Shown here in pieces: positions 19,277 to 30,140 of a stretch of 64,000 nt of DNA. The stretch is from the NCBI RefSeq assembly GCF_000330505.1, contig NW_004440426.1:293094-357093 (forward strand), written 5' to 3'. The notes beneath the pieces are model-generated. The model made no database searches, had not been told where the DNA came from, and saw nothing but the letters and a program-made list of their open reading frames with translations. How positions within the stretch are numbered: the first letter of the stretch is position 1; each line of letters begins with the position of its first letter. Both the position numbers and the translations under genes were made by a program. Source of the stretch: Entamoeba invadens IP1. Its lineage: Eukaryota > Evosea > Mastigamoebida > Endamoebidae.

Positions 19277-19552
19277 AAGTGAATTGAGTTGTAATCACTT
19301 TTTGTTTTTCAAAGTGATTGTGACATTTCTTCTCACTTTATTACTTTACTAAATTTACTATTCTTGTTAATTGTTTATTATATTTTATAGTTTCAATAAT
19401 ACTTAATTATTTTGTTCGAACAAAATCACAACTTGTCATTTTTTTTCATTTTTTGTTAAGTTTTTTTTAATTGAGCAAAACAAATACCATTAAAATCCCA
19501 TAATTTAAAATAACAATAATTATAATAATATATAAATTAGGAGATAATAAGA
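19277..19552. other. AT-rich spacer
   Basis: Promoter side of the transporter gene; A/T-rich without recognised elements. A second unassigned stretch, 19655-19986, lies between the candidate RNA and Ras and contains a CCTGAACTGATT string at 19910-19921 resembling the Entamoeba GAAC promoter element. Confidence 0.3.
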
Positions 19553-19555
19553 GAT

Positions 19556-19653
19556 GGATGTGATGATTATTTCTTTCCCCAAATGAACGAAAGTTGATTC
19601 AAAAGTAGTCGAGACCCACAGCCAGTGCGGAATCGCAGATCTGATCCTTTTTT
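19556..19653 (+). ncRNA. candidate C/D-box snoRNA or other Pol III-type RNA
   Basis: An island of mixed composition in an A/T-rich spacer. It has GTGATGA (19560-19566) fitting the C box and CTGA (19641-19644) fitting the D box, 74 nt apart. GGA just before the C box can pair with TCC just after the D box as a terminal stem. Six T residues (19648-19653) follow at once, like a Pol III stop. Around 19580-19590, AAATGAACGA could be a degenerate C' box. If correct, the bases just upstream of the D box (GCGGAATCGCAGAT) would be the guide for 2'-O-methylation. No ORF explains the segment. Box motifs are short, so chance remains possible. Confidence 0.45.
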
Positions 19654-19986
19654 GTTAAAAAAATCATCTTTAAAATGAAGATTATTCCAATTATTAAGAT
19701 AAAACATCAAAGTTGTCTTTTATAATCAAAGGAAAAAAAATTATTGTAAAAAAACCTAAATAGTTTTATAAATACTCTTAAACAATAATTTACTATATGT
19801 TACTAGTAAAATATAGTTTATTGCATCAATTTCAATTTAGAAACGAATTATTAATAAGTATTATAAAAATAATAAAAAGCCATCACCTTTTCGTCGAACT
19901 CGAGAAAACCCTGAACTGATTTGAAAACGAATAATTCTTATGTTTTGTTTTCTTCTTTTTATTTTGAACTCAATATTTCATTGAAT

Positions 19987-20823
19987 ATGTCAAGTGGGAC
20001 AACTTTTAAACTTGTCATGTTAGGTTTGTTCTATTTTCAACCCAGACAACAGTTCTCGTAGCTTTTTGATCGCCACATCGTTCTGTTGTCAATCTATTAG
20101 ACCCTTGATGGGTTCAACCATTTTACTATAAATGTCTAATATTAAAACCATTTGAAATAGTTTAACGAAGAAGGTGGAGGTGCCGTCGGGAAGTCAGCTA
20201 TCACTGTGCAACTTGTTTCTGGCCACTTTGTCCAGATTTACGATCCGACTATTGAAGATTCATACAGAACGTCGATTTCAGTCGATGGTGAGATGGTGGG
20301 CTTGGACCTTGTTTGTTATTTTTATAGTTTTATAAACTATATGATATAGTAAATTGTATTTGTAATAACACAACAGCTCGATACCGCCGGTCAAGAAGAA
20401 TACTCTGCTTTGAGAGATCAGTACATGAGATCTGGTGATGGATATGTCATAGTCTATTCCATCACATCCACAACTTCTTTCCTTGAAGCGAACGGATTCA
20501 GAGAACAACTTTATAGAGTGTTGGATAAGGATATGGCGACTGACCACGTCTCCATTGCTCTTTGTGGGAACAAGTGCGATTTGGAGTCCGAGAGACAAGT
20601 CCAAACTACAGAAGCGAAGAAGTTGGCTGATGACTGGAAGGTTCTTTTCTTCGAGACTTCTGCTAAAAACAAAATCAATATTAGCGAGACTTTCGTTGCT
20701 CTTGTGAAGGATATCAAACAAAATAGAGCATCATCTCAGGCTGCCGCACCAAGCGCAGGTGAAGAGGCTGGTAAAAAAGACAAGAAAAAGGACAAGAAAG
20801 ACAAAAAGTGTACACTTCTGTGA
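19987..20823 (+). CDS. Ras-family small GTPase, three exons
   Basis: Prenylated GTPase switch of 206 residues from exons 19987-20023, 20174-20310 and 20377-20823. Intron 1 (150 nt) is GTTTGT...AAG and intron 2 (66 nt) GTTTGT...CAG. Splicing builds the P-loop LGGGAVGKS across junction 1 and [20 protein letters not shown] across junction 2, both diagnostic. Effector loop is [10 protein letters not shown], exactly the Ras/Rap pattern; G4 is GNKCDL and G5 ETSAK. The tail is a long Lys/Asp run ending in the CaaX box CTLL; a final Leu favours geranylgeranylation. The effector loop and [10 protein letters not shown] mark it as Ras/Rap rather than Rab or Rho. Only exon 3 is apparent from a simple open frame. 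GAAC-like element at 19910-19921 may belong to its promoter. Confidence 0.9.
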
Positions 20824-21557
20824 TTTGTCTGTTGACCTTATCAAGTCGTTCAGTGATTTTATTGGTTTTCGCTCTTTTTGGTATCTAATTTAACAAAAAC
20901 TGTGTATTATGGTATGTAAGATAGTTTTATACACGTAAAAATAGATCAATTATTAATGGAGTGTCGCTATGACTTCAAATGGTGTTAAAATGTGGTTTTT
21001 ACTCTTTGAAAAGACTGGAAAACTCCACCTTCACTTATTTACCTGCGAATAATAACTCTTCTGTTTTATCAAAGTATTGCACGTTTATAAAACAAACTAA
21101 TTATATCAACAACACCAAGTATCGTGATTCATTGTTTTGTTATAGTTTATTCTATCACAATTTTCTATATTAATTTAGTATACTAAACTACAATTTGATG
21201 TTCGAAAGTGATGAAAAGTAACAATAAATCAATTTCAATAAGTAATAGCAAGGTGACAGCTTTGTTCTGGTTAATTTCACTTAACTATGTTAAGAGAAGG
21301 ATGGTTAATAACAAATTTTATTTTTATAAATTAAATTATTATTTAATAGTTATTATACAAATTTCAATATTTTATAATTTATCAATTATAATTAATAGTT
21401 TTATTTCGTATAATATAAATATGATAATAATAAACCATTTATTTATATAGTATACATATTAATATTTTATAGTTTAATCGTTAACTGTTGTTTTAAGTGT
21501 TTTCAATTTTTTTTGTTTTTAGGGTTTCCGTGCATCAAGTAGGGTTTCTCAATTCAA
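20824..21557. other. AT-rich spacer, nothing recognised
   Basis: 0.73 kb between Ras and SHQ1. Open frames here (for example 21208-21450) have Ile/Asn/Tyr/Lys composition expected of random A/T sequence and are not accepted. Confidence 0.4.
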
Positions 21558-23040
21558 ATGATCACCCCTTTCTTCAACCTCACTCAAAACGACGACTTTG
21601 TCATCGTCCACATTACAATTCCTTCTTACCAACAATTTGGAAATGGGGACGTTGCAATCAATGGAAATCAAATGGTGTATCATTCACACCCTTACTTCCT
21701 GTCTCTCACATTCAACAACGAAATAGCAAAAGATGGCTCTGAAAAGGCGGAAATTGATCGTCTTGACTGCAAACTTCATGTCTATATACCTAAGGCAACG
21801 AAAGGAGAGGTCTTCCCTGACTTGGATGTTTTGCCACTTTTTCTTACAAAAAAGAAAGTTTTGAGCCGGGTGGAAGTGACTGGTAAAAACACAGACTTTG
21901 AAACCCTCCAAAATGAGTCTGAAAAAACTCAGGAAACTTTTGGAGGGCAGGAGGAAATGCTTCGCAATTTTACTGCCGAAGATTTGCAAAAGATGAAAGA
22001 AATAGAGGCCAAAAGGGCGGAAAAAATAGAAAAAACAGAAAAAGAGGAACCCCACGAAAAACTCGACTTTTTCGATCGAAACGATTTGATACTTGGGGAA
22101 GACCAGATAATCAGAGAAAGAGATGAATCAATCAAAATGACGATTGGGAAGTATGGATTCAATTCGAGTCACTCCGGCGTTTTTATCGATTTAAATCAAT
22201 CAGCAGCGGAAATTGTAATGGTAAACAACCCCGAAACTGCAACACAATATGATCGTCATAACCAGCGCGTCGAAGATGAAAACAAAAATTTTGACAGAGA
22301 TCGATACATTTCAGACACTTTTGAATGGGAATACATGGATGATGTCATGGGCAACAATTCGTTTGTATGGAAAACAACTGAATGGATGGATGAAGAAAAA
22401 GATGAAGCAAACAAAACACCACATTTGGACGTAGCTGTGGAGGATGGTGAACAAAAGCAACTTTTCAGAGATTTGTTCCAAATTGTATTTGGTTTTGTGT
22501 ATGATCAAATAGTTATGGGAGACACCACAGTTGAATCTGCGTGGACTATTGCGACTTTAGCCCCCGTGCTTTCATATCTTGATGTTTGTTAACTTTGCAC
22601 TGTTTATTGAAATAAATATTGACGAAAAGGAAATTGAAACAGCACACGAAGTGGTGAGTGCTTGTGTAAGACGGGGAGTTACATATCCATTGGTAAGAAA
22701 TTATGACCTTGCAAAAAAAGCTATTGAAGAAACACTTTCAATTTTTGAGGGTGGAAAGTCGACTTTGGTTCGAATGGTGCTTCGGATCCACAGAATTTTC
22801 AAGTTGGACGAATTGAAGCACTACCTTTGCTTTATTTTTTTGGACGAATTCACAGTATGGGCACCTAAATCCAGTGATGACATTCGATTTGAAGTAACAA
22901 AAGAATTACGAAACGCATTTGATACAATCACAAAAGATGGGTTGGGACTTCCACTTCTTGAGGCTGAACAGGTTTATATTGACTACATGAATTCAATGGA
23001 TGAAGCACCAAATGAAGTCAAAGAAAACTTTTTGAATTGA
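21558..23040 (+). CDS. SHQ1: SHQ1, H/ACA snoRNP assembly chaperone
   Basis: Chaperone that binds free dyskerin/Cbf5 before H/ACA RNP assembly. It has 478 residues from exons 21558-22583 and 22630-23040; the 46-nt intron is GTTTGT...AAAAG, with codon boundaries at both sides (SYLD joined to EIETAHEVV). The N-terminal CS domain starts MITPFFNLTQNDDFVIVHI, the hallmark SHQ1 opening. A charged linker (about 115-175) follows. The SHQ1-specific helical domain begins near LFQIVFGFVYDQIVMGDTTVESAW and continues into exon 2 with RRGVTYPLVRNYDLAKKAI and a C-terminal LLEAEQVYIDYMN. Total length is near that of the yeast and human proteins. The intron junction falls inside the helical domain, so the open frames alone would wrongly give two genes. 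Confidence 0.85.
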
Positions 23041-23138
23041 TTGTATTTTGATTTTATTTACTTTGAGCTCAAATGTTTTAACTCTTTTTAAAAGTATTAA
23101 ATGATGTTTTTTTCAAGAACTCTAAACAAAATATTCTA

Positions 23139-23399
23139 ATGACTGAAGATTTATTAGTAAAACAACAGAGTTTAGCCGCAAATCTTGCTAACCTAATTCA
23201 ACAAACTGACTTACTCTACAACCAAATTTCTCAAGAAGATATCCAACTTAAAGAAACAAAATCCAAAATCGAATTACTTCAAGAGGAAGCATCAAAAAAT
23301 CAATTTTTCGATATAAACACTTCGCAAGAAATAAATCAACTCATTGCATATCTTAACGATCTTATTGCTAAGGTTGCTTCTCTTGAAGCGATGGTTTAA
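23139..23399 (+). CDS. small coiled-coil protein
   Basis: An 86-residue acidic protein that is nearly all helix. Residues about 5-50 carry heptad-like spacing of Leu/Ile (LAANLANLIQQTDLLYNQ) and about 63-84 a second short helix ending ASLEAMV. Size and layout resemble small subunits of prefoldin, BLOC or kinetochore-type complexes, but no motif decides among them. It follows SHQ1 on the same strand after 98 bases, with its own ATG and composition distinct from the A/T-rich DNA downstream. No intron evident. I do not recognise the family. Confidence 0.55.
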   Translation: MTEDLLVKQQSLAANLANLIQQTDLLYNQISQEDIQLKETKSKIELLQEEASKNQFFDINTSQEINQLIAYLNDLIAKVASLEAMV

Positions 23400-24125
23400 T
23401 TTGGTGTTGTTGTTTATTTGTTTTTTATTATATTACACAAAAACATCATTATTTGTAATTTTATTTATAAATAATAATTTAATTGTAAAATTATTAAAAT
23501 ATATAGTTACTCTTATACTATTTATTGTAATTAATTATATAAAATATTATTTTACTGTTATTATATTTTATTATAAAATCAAAATTAAAAAAACTATTTA
23601 TTGAAAATAGTTTTGATAATTAAAAAAATATAGTTTTTCAATAATTCAAAAAATAAAAAATCGAACTATAAATCAAAAAAAAATTTAATTGTTATTAATT
23701 AATGTTAGAAATTAGAATAAAATCAATAATAAATAAATAAAAAGCTTCATCAATGATTTTTATTGTAAAAAAAAAATAAAAAACTTTAATAAAACTTTTT
23801 TTTTAAATGAATTGAGTTGATTATTTTTCAAAAAAACAATTTTTTTCCCAAAAGTGTTTTATTATACATTTTTATCTATCAAAACGACTTTTTTGGTTCA
23901 TAAATAATAAAAAATGTTCCGTCAAAACCAATTTTTTTGATTTTATTTTATCTAAAAATAACAATGATGTTTAAAAGAAAAACTCACCTATTTTATTCTA
24001 GTAATATATGATTAATTAAACTATAATTTATTAGTTAATAAATTTTAGTATTAATTAATAATAAAATAAATATAATATGATAGTAAAAAAGATACTAACA
24101 ATAAATGAACTGAAAACACAGATTA
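23400..24125. other. AT-rich spacer with GAAC-like promoter
   Basis: 0.73 kb, very A/T-rich. Only the last 25 bases hold a recognisable signal (24104-24111, separate entry). The frame at 23344-23604 is random A/T sequence. Confidence 0.4.
24104..24111 (+). promoter_or_regulatory. GAAC-type core promoter element
   Basis: AATGAACT lies 15 bases before the ATG of the Bax-inhibitor gene. It matches the GAAC element described for Entamoeba histolytica core promoters, (A/T)ATGAACT. Assignment is by sequence and position only. Confidence 0.4.
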
Positions 24126-24773
24126 ATGGTCAATTCAGATATCGACGCTAAGACTTCAAAAATTTTAACTCAAACTTACGCGATTGTGTCCACCGGGTTT
24201 GTCACATTTGGCGCTGGTCTATTCTTTTCTCAGTACATCAACCCGATAGCTGCTGCCGCCATATGCGTCGCGGCGTTTATTTCCGCATTCATGATGTTGT
24301 GCACCACATCGTCAAACCTTAAGATGTGCTACATCTCACTCTTTGCTTTTGGCATTGGGCTTTCTGGTGGGTATTATTGCCAACGATATCAACTTGTCGA
24401 CAAAGAGATAGTGTTAGTAGCGTTATGTACTATAGCCATATTTGTTGGTGTCACCGTAGCTGCTTTCTTCTCACGTAATTTGTATGTCTTTTATGGCGTA
24501 GCACTAGTCGGATGTTCATTCTTATATTTGGTCTCTGCGATCTACTTCTTGTTTACTTGGGGAATGACAACGCTCTTCTTTTTGTTCTCTTTAACATTTG
24601 TAATGGACGTCATCGTCTTACTCATGGACACACAAAAGATTATCGCTCTTATCGAAAACGGACAGACCGACCCGTTCCCACTCTCATTCATTTTACTTTC
24701 TGACGCTTTCGAAATATTTATCGACTTGGTCAAAATCGTCTCGTCTCTCAAAAAAGATAAGAATGAGAAGTGA
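24126..24773 (+). CDS. Bax inhibitor-1/TMBIM-family membrane protein
   Basis: A 215-residue protein with seven hydrophobic helices covering about 15-205, the TMBIM topology. The C-terminal signature is clear: LMDTQKIIALIENGQTDPFP followed by LSFILLSDAFEIFIDLVKIV, matching the family's DTQ..I and LFLD...LF..IL pattern with the pH-sensing aspartates. Family members sit in ER or Golgi membrane and leak calcium, influencing stress responses. The charged tail KKDKNEK fits a cytosolic or loop-inserted C-terminus. Length is close to bacterial and short eukaryotic members. No intron. A GAAC-type element lies just upstream. Confidence 0.85.
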   Translation: MVNSDIDAKTSKILTQTYAIVSTGFVTFGAGLFFSQYINPIAAAAICVAAFISAFMMLCTTSSNLKMCYISLFAFGIGLSGGYYCQRYQLVDKEIVLVALCTIAIFVGVTVAAFFSRNLYVFYGVALVGCSFLYLVSAIYFLFTWGMTTLFFLFSLTFVMDVIVLLMDTQKIIALIENGQTDPFPLSFILLSDAFEIFIDLVKIVSSLKKDKNEK

Positions 24774-25182
24774 TCAATCAATATTTCATTGGTATTTCGT
24801 TCGATTCTATTTTTATATATAACATACATAAACTAGTTGTTATTAATAAAAAACTATATTTTTTTTAATCAGCAATTACCCAAAATTGTATGTTAAATTC
24901 ATCTACTTTAAATTTAAAATTTATTAACGAATAGTAAATAATTAACACAGGAAAATGAAGGAAAAATTTATAAAACTCGTTAAATATATTACACAATCAA
25001 TAAAGAATTATAATGACTTGAAAAGAAAAATAAATACGTTAATTTAATTACCGAAAATAAAAATAATAATGTTAAATAAATGAATCAGTGAAATAAAAAG
25101 GCGTCGAGTAAAAATTAATTATAAGACAAAACCAGGAAATCTCTATGTTCAAAACGAAACTTGAAAAACTGAAAACAATTGT
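24774..25182. other. AT-rich spacer, nothing recognised
   Basis: About 0.4 kb of A/T-rich sequence between tandem genes; presumably the promoter of the ARM-repeat gene. No clear element. Confidence 0.35.
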
Positions 25183-27300
25183 ATGGAGCCGCCGTTCCCA
25201 CTTGAACAGCTTCTTGACGAGTTGAGCAAATTACCAACTAAAACGGAACTTCAACAGGACGTTATATATTACGTCGACCAAAAGAAGCCATCAGGAACAG
25301 ACCTTCGTAAATTTCTTCAAATACTTCGGCCTGTGTTTCGGACGCAAGCCAATGAAGTTGTCTTATGCACTGTTAGAGCAGTTTTATGTGGAGAGTCAAG
25401 TGACTTAATTCAACCGGACGTCTTTGTTAGAGTCATCACCGACAACTTGCAAAAACATTCTTTCGAAAGCTTTTTGTTATTGGAGAGAGTCACCGACTTG
25501 GGACTGCTATCAGAGGAATATTGTAAAAACATCATTCAAAGCGTTGTACAATGCACGGCAAAGGAAAAGTACACAGACGAGGCACTCTGCTGGTTCTTCG
25601 ACGCACTTTTCCATATGAACAGTCTTTACGACTTGGGAGAGGTACCATTCTTCACACAAATCACAACAAATTCATCGCAAAAATTGAAGAAGCGACTTGT
25701 TAATGTGTTGTTATCGTCACCGACTCCAAGCTATGGAAATTTACTTGTCGAAATTTTACAAACAGAAAAGGATGAGGACTTTTTGGTACTGTGCACTTCC
25801 CTCTTCACATTCGAAGAATTCGACATCTCCGCAGTACTCAAATTGGCACAGAGTAATCAGTCGCCAAAAATACAGGAAATCTGTTGGACGGTGGTGAACA
25901 TAGCGAGTATGGACAAAACGCGCCTTGAAGAGTCGATTGCAAATGGAGGAATTAAGTGGATGACGGATACATTGGTTCAACCGCTGAGTGAAGATGTTTC
26001 TCGGAATTTGTATGGGTACTTGGGGTCGATTTGTTGTGACGAGAATATGAATAAAAAACTCGAAGAGAACCCGTCGTGGGTTGTGTTGTTTGGGAAGAGT
26101 ATGTTAAACTCTGTGATGTATCCGGAAGCGCTCAAGTGTGGGTTTGAAGTGATTTCGATCATATGGAGTAAGATGCCTGAAGACGGGGAGATTGTAGAGA
26201 TCATGTCGGAGGTGTGTGTGAAAGCGTTGTTTGCTTCAATTCATTCGGTTGAAAACACTGAAATTGTTTTGACCTCTGCCATCAACATGTCGGTCAATGC
26301 GAATTTCACGTTGTACATTTTGAAATGGAATTTGGAAGAAATATTGGATCGAATATTGCTGAGTGGTGTTGACACGTTAGTAGAAAAGGGGTGTGGTCTA
26401 CTTATGAATATCATTGTCGACCCCGACGCAGCGGAGTTGTTATGTGATCACTACATTTTGTTGTCTGTTGACTTAATCGAGAATTACAAAGACAGTTTGA
26501 TTAGTGCGTTAGCGATGGGATGTGTAGCGGCGTTTTCAAAGAGTGAACATGGAAGAGAGATTTTAGTTGAAACGCAGTTATTTGGATTGATACCAGACAT
26601 CTTAGGAAAGTATGAGTTGGATAGTTTGATAGACAAGACTCTCATAGCGCTGACATTCTTCATCAATAAAGAGTCTGGAATTGAGCTGTTAGTACAGTCC
26701 AAAGTCCTTGAAGGGATTGCACGAATCTCATACAACTACGATGACAACCAGATCCTCGAAAAAGCGATGAACATCATTGTGAGTGTCGCGAAGTTTCAGA
26801 AATGGCACACTGCTCTTTTCCAGAGTAAAGTTGTTCAGAACGTTGTTCGAGTGATTGCGTTGTCCAGCAAAGAGCGAATAGAAGCGTGTTTAAAGGCTTT
26901 GAGTGCGTTGATTAACATTGCCGCAGTTAAAGAGTCTCGCGAGAGTTTATTTTCTATTGGAGCGTTAGATTCCGTGATTTACGCTCTTCAACAAAATGCC
27001 GATGATATAGAAGTTGTCAAACTCTCCTTCGGAGCACTCGCAAATTTGTCGTTAGCAGATGAGGTGAAAGAACAAACAAGGGAATTGGGGTTTTTAGAGC
27101 AAGTCAGACCATTCCTTGAGAATTTTAAGGATCAATTCGTGTTGTTAAAGATCATCACCTTCTTGTACTGCGTTACACACAACTCTCCAGAGAACAAAAA
27201 AGTCGTCAAGAAGAAATTGGGCGATTTGCTCAAAAAAATGCTCTTTCAATTCAAAGAAATCGCACAGTTCAAAGACAAAATCGATACAATCTTGAAATAA
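25183..27300 (+). CDS. armadillo/HEAT-repeat protein
   Basis: A 705-residue, wholly helical repeat protein. Repeats become easiest to see in the second half: ALMCVAAFSKSEHG-type units, then KALSALINIAAVKESRESLFSIG-like and SFGALANLSLADEVKEQT-like units, each about 42 residues with the armadillo pattern of hydrophobic positions and a G or S before helix 3. There is no N-terminal importin-beta-binding region, no catalytic domain and no membrane segment. Such proteins serve as scaffolds or transport adaptors. It converges on an importin-alpha-like gene 273 bases downstream, another ARM protein, but the two share no obvious close similarity. No intron needed. Exact role unknown. Confidence 0.7.
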   Translation: MEPPFPLEQLLDELSKLPTKTELQQDVIYYVDQKKPSGTDLRKFLQILRPVFRTQANEVVLCTVRAVLCGESSDLIQPDVFVRVITDNLQKHSFESFLLLERVTDLGLLSEEYCKNIIQSVVQCTAKEKYTDEALCWFFDALFHMNSLYDLGEVPFFTQITTNSSQKLKKRLVNVLLSSPTPSYGNLLVEILQTEKDEDFLVLCTSLFTFEEFDISAVLKLAQSNQSPKIQEICWTVVNIASMDKTRLEESIANGGIKWMTDTLVQPLSEDVSRNLYGYLGSICCDENMNKKLEENPSWVVLFGKSMLNSVMYPEALKCGFEVISIIWSKMPEDGEIVEIMSEVCVKALFASIHSVENTEIVLTSAINMSVNANFTLYILKWNLEEILDRILLSGVDTLVEKGCGLLMNIIVDPDAAELLCDHYILLSVDLIENYKDSLISALAMGCVAAFSKSEHGREILVETQLFGLIPDILGKYELDSLIDKTLIALTFFINKESGIELLVQSKVLEGIARISYNYDDNQILEKAMNIIVSVAKFQKWHTALFQSKVVQNVVRVIALSSKERIEACLKALSALINIAAVKESRESLFSIGALDSVIYALQQNADDIEVVKLSFGALANLSLADEVKEQTRELGFLEQVRPFLENFKDQFVLLKIITFLYCVTHNSPENKKVVKKKLGDLLKKMLFQFKEIAQFKDKIDTILK

Positions 27301-27573
27301 ATTATTCAACTTACTCTCTGTTTGTTGTAATTTACTGGAAGGTAATGGTTCTTCTCTACTGTTTTTATTTTCTAGTGTTTCTAGTAAATATTTTAATATA
27401 TTAAATTATTAGTATTGAATTATAAAAAATGGTAGTTATGATTTACTAATAAAAACTAATAATTGATTTGTCTTGTATTAGTAATTATTTATAATTATTT
27501 ATAATTAAATATTAATTAATTATTTAATCAACATTTTTATAAACCCATATTTTATTAAAAATAAACTATATTT

Positions 27574-29084
27574 TTACATCTCATCGTCCTCATAGATATA
27601 ATAGTGGTCGAGAATATATTGACTCCTCTTTTGCACAGTTCGATCAGTTGAATTGGACTGATTGTCAGATATCATGTTTTATAGTAAAATATTATTATTA
27701 TTATTTATTACTAAAACTAATAAACAGAATAACAAACAGACAACTGTTCGAGCAAGTCTTCGAAGAAGAAAGTGTCGAGAATGGACAATGGGTCAAAGTC
27801 GACCTTTTCAGAGAATTTCAAAACATTGATGAGAGCCATTAAAGCGATTGCAACACAACGTTTCATGGCATCGCTATCAACATACGTTTGAATGATTATA
27901 GCCAACACCTCTACCACTTTATAATGTTGTACAATGAAAGCCAAAGACTCTTCGTCTTTGGTGTAGACATAATTTGCAATAGTCCAATGAGCTTCAAGTA
28001 AAGAGTTGTCTTTCAGACTTCCATTTTGAAGAAGGTCAAAGACGTGAGGAATCAAAGATGATGAGATCAGTGTTTTGTGGACTTCTGGGAGACTGAAAGT
28101 CGATAAATTAGACAACACTTTCAAGATGTAAGTGTATTTGTCTAATGTATCAAAAGCTTCTGTTAAATACTCAAACAGTCCCAAATTTATTAAAAGCAAC
28201 ACAGCATTCTCGTCATTTGCGATAATGTTATTAACAAATGTCAGAGCATGAGTAGCAACTTCTGCATCTTTGCAGTAAGGCAATATCACTTTAAAGAAGC
28301 GAGTGTTGTCAACAAGTTGATATAACTTACTTCCAGAGATATAACTCAAGCCAGAAAGGATGTTTGATAAGAAGTCTGTGTTAAAGTTCTCAGTCACGTG
28401 TTCGAGCACAGATAAGAAGAACACTGTTATTGGTTGAATGAAGTCTTTGTTTAAAATAGGGTTGGTGTTACACAATTCTCTGAGTAAAAAGAGCATAATT
28501 TCGTTCAAATATTCGTTTGAAATCATCGATTGAATGGTTGTCACAATTTGTAAGACATTGAGCTCTGCCACTTTCAATTTAGTCGATGGGTTGCAACACA
28601 AATTAGAAAGAACCAAAAAGGTGTAATAAGTCAGGCCAATGTCTTTCGATTGAACAAGATTGGGTACTACATTGATGAACCCTGAAGCTACAGTAGCCTC
28701 CGCACATACATTATTTAATGCTGTAAAGTCGACAAAGTACCTCAGGACATTCATTGCTATTTTATAGTCATTGTTGTTCTTCATTTGTAGCAACAAAAAT
28801 GGTGTCACATTCTTCTGTATCAAAATGTCGCAAATCGCACTGTCCTCACAAAGACATTTCCTAAGCGGTTCTATTAAAGTTAGATTGCCACTAAGTAACT
28901 GGTCACATATTTGAATAACATCCCTTGTCGTGTCAAACACTGGGATGTTATCAATCGGGTCCGTGATAAAAGCGCGCCGCGCTTTCATGGCATCTTCTCG
29001 ACGCATATGTCTCATCGACTGAAACTCTGATCTGAAGGCAGCGAGTGTTGTTTCTTTGTTGGGAGTTGCTCGTAGGTGTGACAT
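27574..29084 (-). CDS. importin-alpha-like ARM protein
   Basis: Nuclear-import adaptor candidate of 476 residues from exons 29084-27738 and 27657-27574. The 80-nt intron opens GTTTGT and closes TCAG at codon boundaries; it adds 27 residues ending HYYIYEDDEM, similar in place and acidity to importin-alpha C-termini. The N-terminus has an importin-beta-binding-like basic helix FRSEFQSMRHMRREDAMKAR (about 18-37). About ten ARM repeats follow (about 65-445). The usual importin-alpha NLS-groove signature W..N positions are poorly kept: only one clear case, AHWTIANYV (about 381-389), so cargo binding may differ. Convergent with another ARM gene. Alternative: a general ARM protein not acting in import. 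Confidence 0.7.
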
Positions 29085-29309
29085 TAACTTTAGAAGTCAG
29101 ATATACTAGAGGGTTGATAAACTATATTGAATAGTAATCTCTAAGTATTACTTATAACACTATATGTATTATTCCATTCTATATGAAACCATTATTAAAT
29201 AATAATAAATAATTATCATATAAGTAAAACAATTAAGTAAATTAATTAATAAAAAAGGTATAAAAAATAATTATTAAATTTTTTAATTAAAACTATTAAT
29301 CATTATAAT

Positions 29310-29498
29310 ATGTCAACAAATGAAATAAACAAACAAACATTAGAGGAAAAACTAAAGGAACAAGAAAAACACGACAAGGAAATGGGTTCGTGGAATTTTT
29401 ATTTGTCCACAAGTCTACACGATAGAATGCCACGCGGCGAGGTCTTTGATTGTGTTCTCGAGAGTGTGTTAAACAATGTCAAAGATCATGTGAAATAA
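29310..29498 (+). CDS. small hydrophilic protein, unknown
   Basis: A 62-residue protein. The first half is charged helix (QTLEEKLKEQEKHDKEMG), the second carries WNFYLSTSLHDRMPRGEVFD followed by CVLESVLNNVKDHVK. Base composition is less A/T-rich than the flanks on both sides, the ATG is in an A-rich context usual for this genome, and the second half is unlike random A/T translation. I do not recognise it. It ends 286 bases before the left end of the transposon. Confidence 0.5.
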   Translation: MSTNEINKQTLEEKLKEQEKHDKEMGSWNFYLSTSLHDRMPRGEVFDCVLESVLNNVKDHVK

Positions 29499-29784
29499 AT
29501 ATTTGTTATTGGTTAATTATACTATTTGTTTGAAATTTGTCTTATGCTAAATTGTTATTTGATTTGTTGTTGTTTCATTATCACTTATTTTTATTAAAAA
29601 GATAAAACTAATAATTAAAAACTATTGTTGTATTAGATAAAAATTATTTATTTGTATTAATGTTTTGTTTCAATTAATAAATAAAAACTATTTAATAGCA
29701 ATATTATTAATTATAATACAGTTTTATTACCTTAATAAAATTAGAATTAGATACTATTTTTAATGAAAACAAATCATAGTAATA

Positions 29785-30081
29785 TGGGTCACAATACGAA
29801 AATGAAATAATTTCATAAACAAAAGTAAAATTTGAATAAGAATTAATTATTTAAAATTACTTACAACCTTTGAAGTTTCTCTGTTTTTATGTAGTGTCTT
29901 ATTTTTGAAACTATATAATATAATAACTTTTATCAATGTGTATACTATTATTGTTTTTTTCTTTTGAAAAAAAAACATGTATTCTATTGTTTTACTATAT
30001 TCAACTATACTATATATAAGTTATATTTTAATTTAAATTAACAATTAATAAACCAGATTAAGTTATCCTAATCGCCCGTTT
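29785..30081. repeat. left terminal inverted repeat
   Basis: 297 bp from TGGGTCACAATACG to ATCGCCCGTTT; exact inverse of 31830-32126. Confidence 0.95.
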
Positions 30082-30140
30082 AAATACTAAACTTGAACGC
30101 CAATTATTCCGTCAAATGTCCAATCATTGTTTTGAATTAA

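Noticed and set aside
21208..21450. 80-codon open frame between Ras and SHQ1
   Set aside because: Ile/Asn/Tyr/Lys composition is what random A/T-rich DNA gives; no ATG context or homology sign.
23344..23604. 86-codon open frame after the coiled-coil gene
   Set aside because: Overlaps the end of a better gene and then runs through A/T-rich spacer with hydrophobic random sequence.
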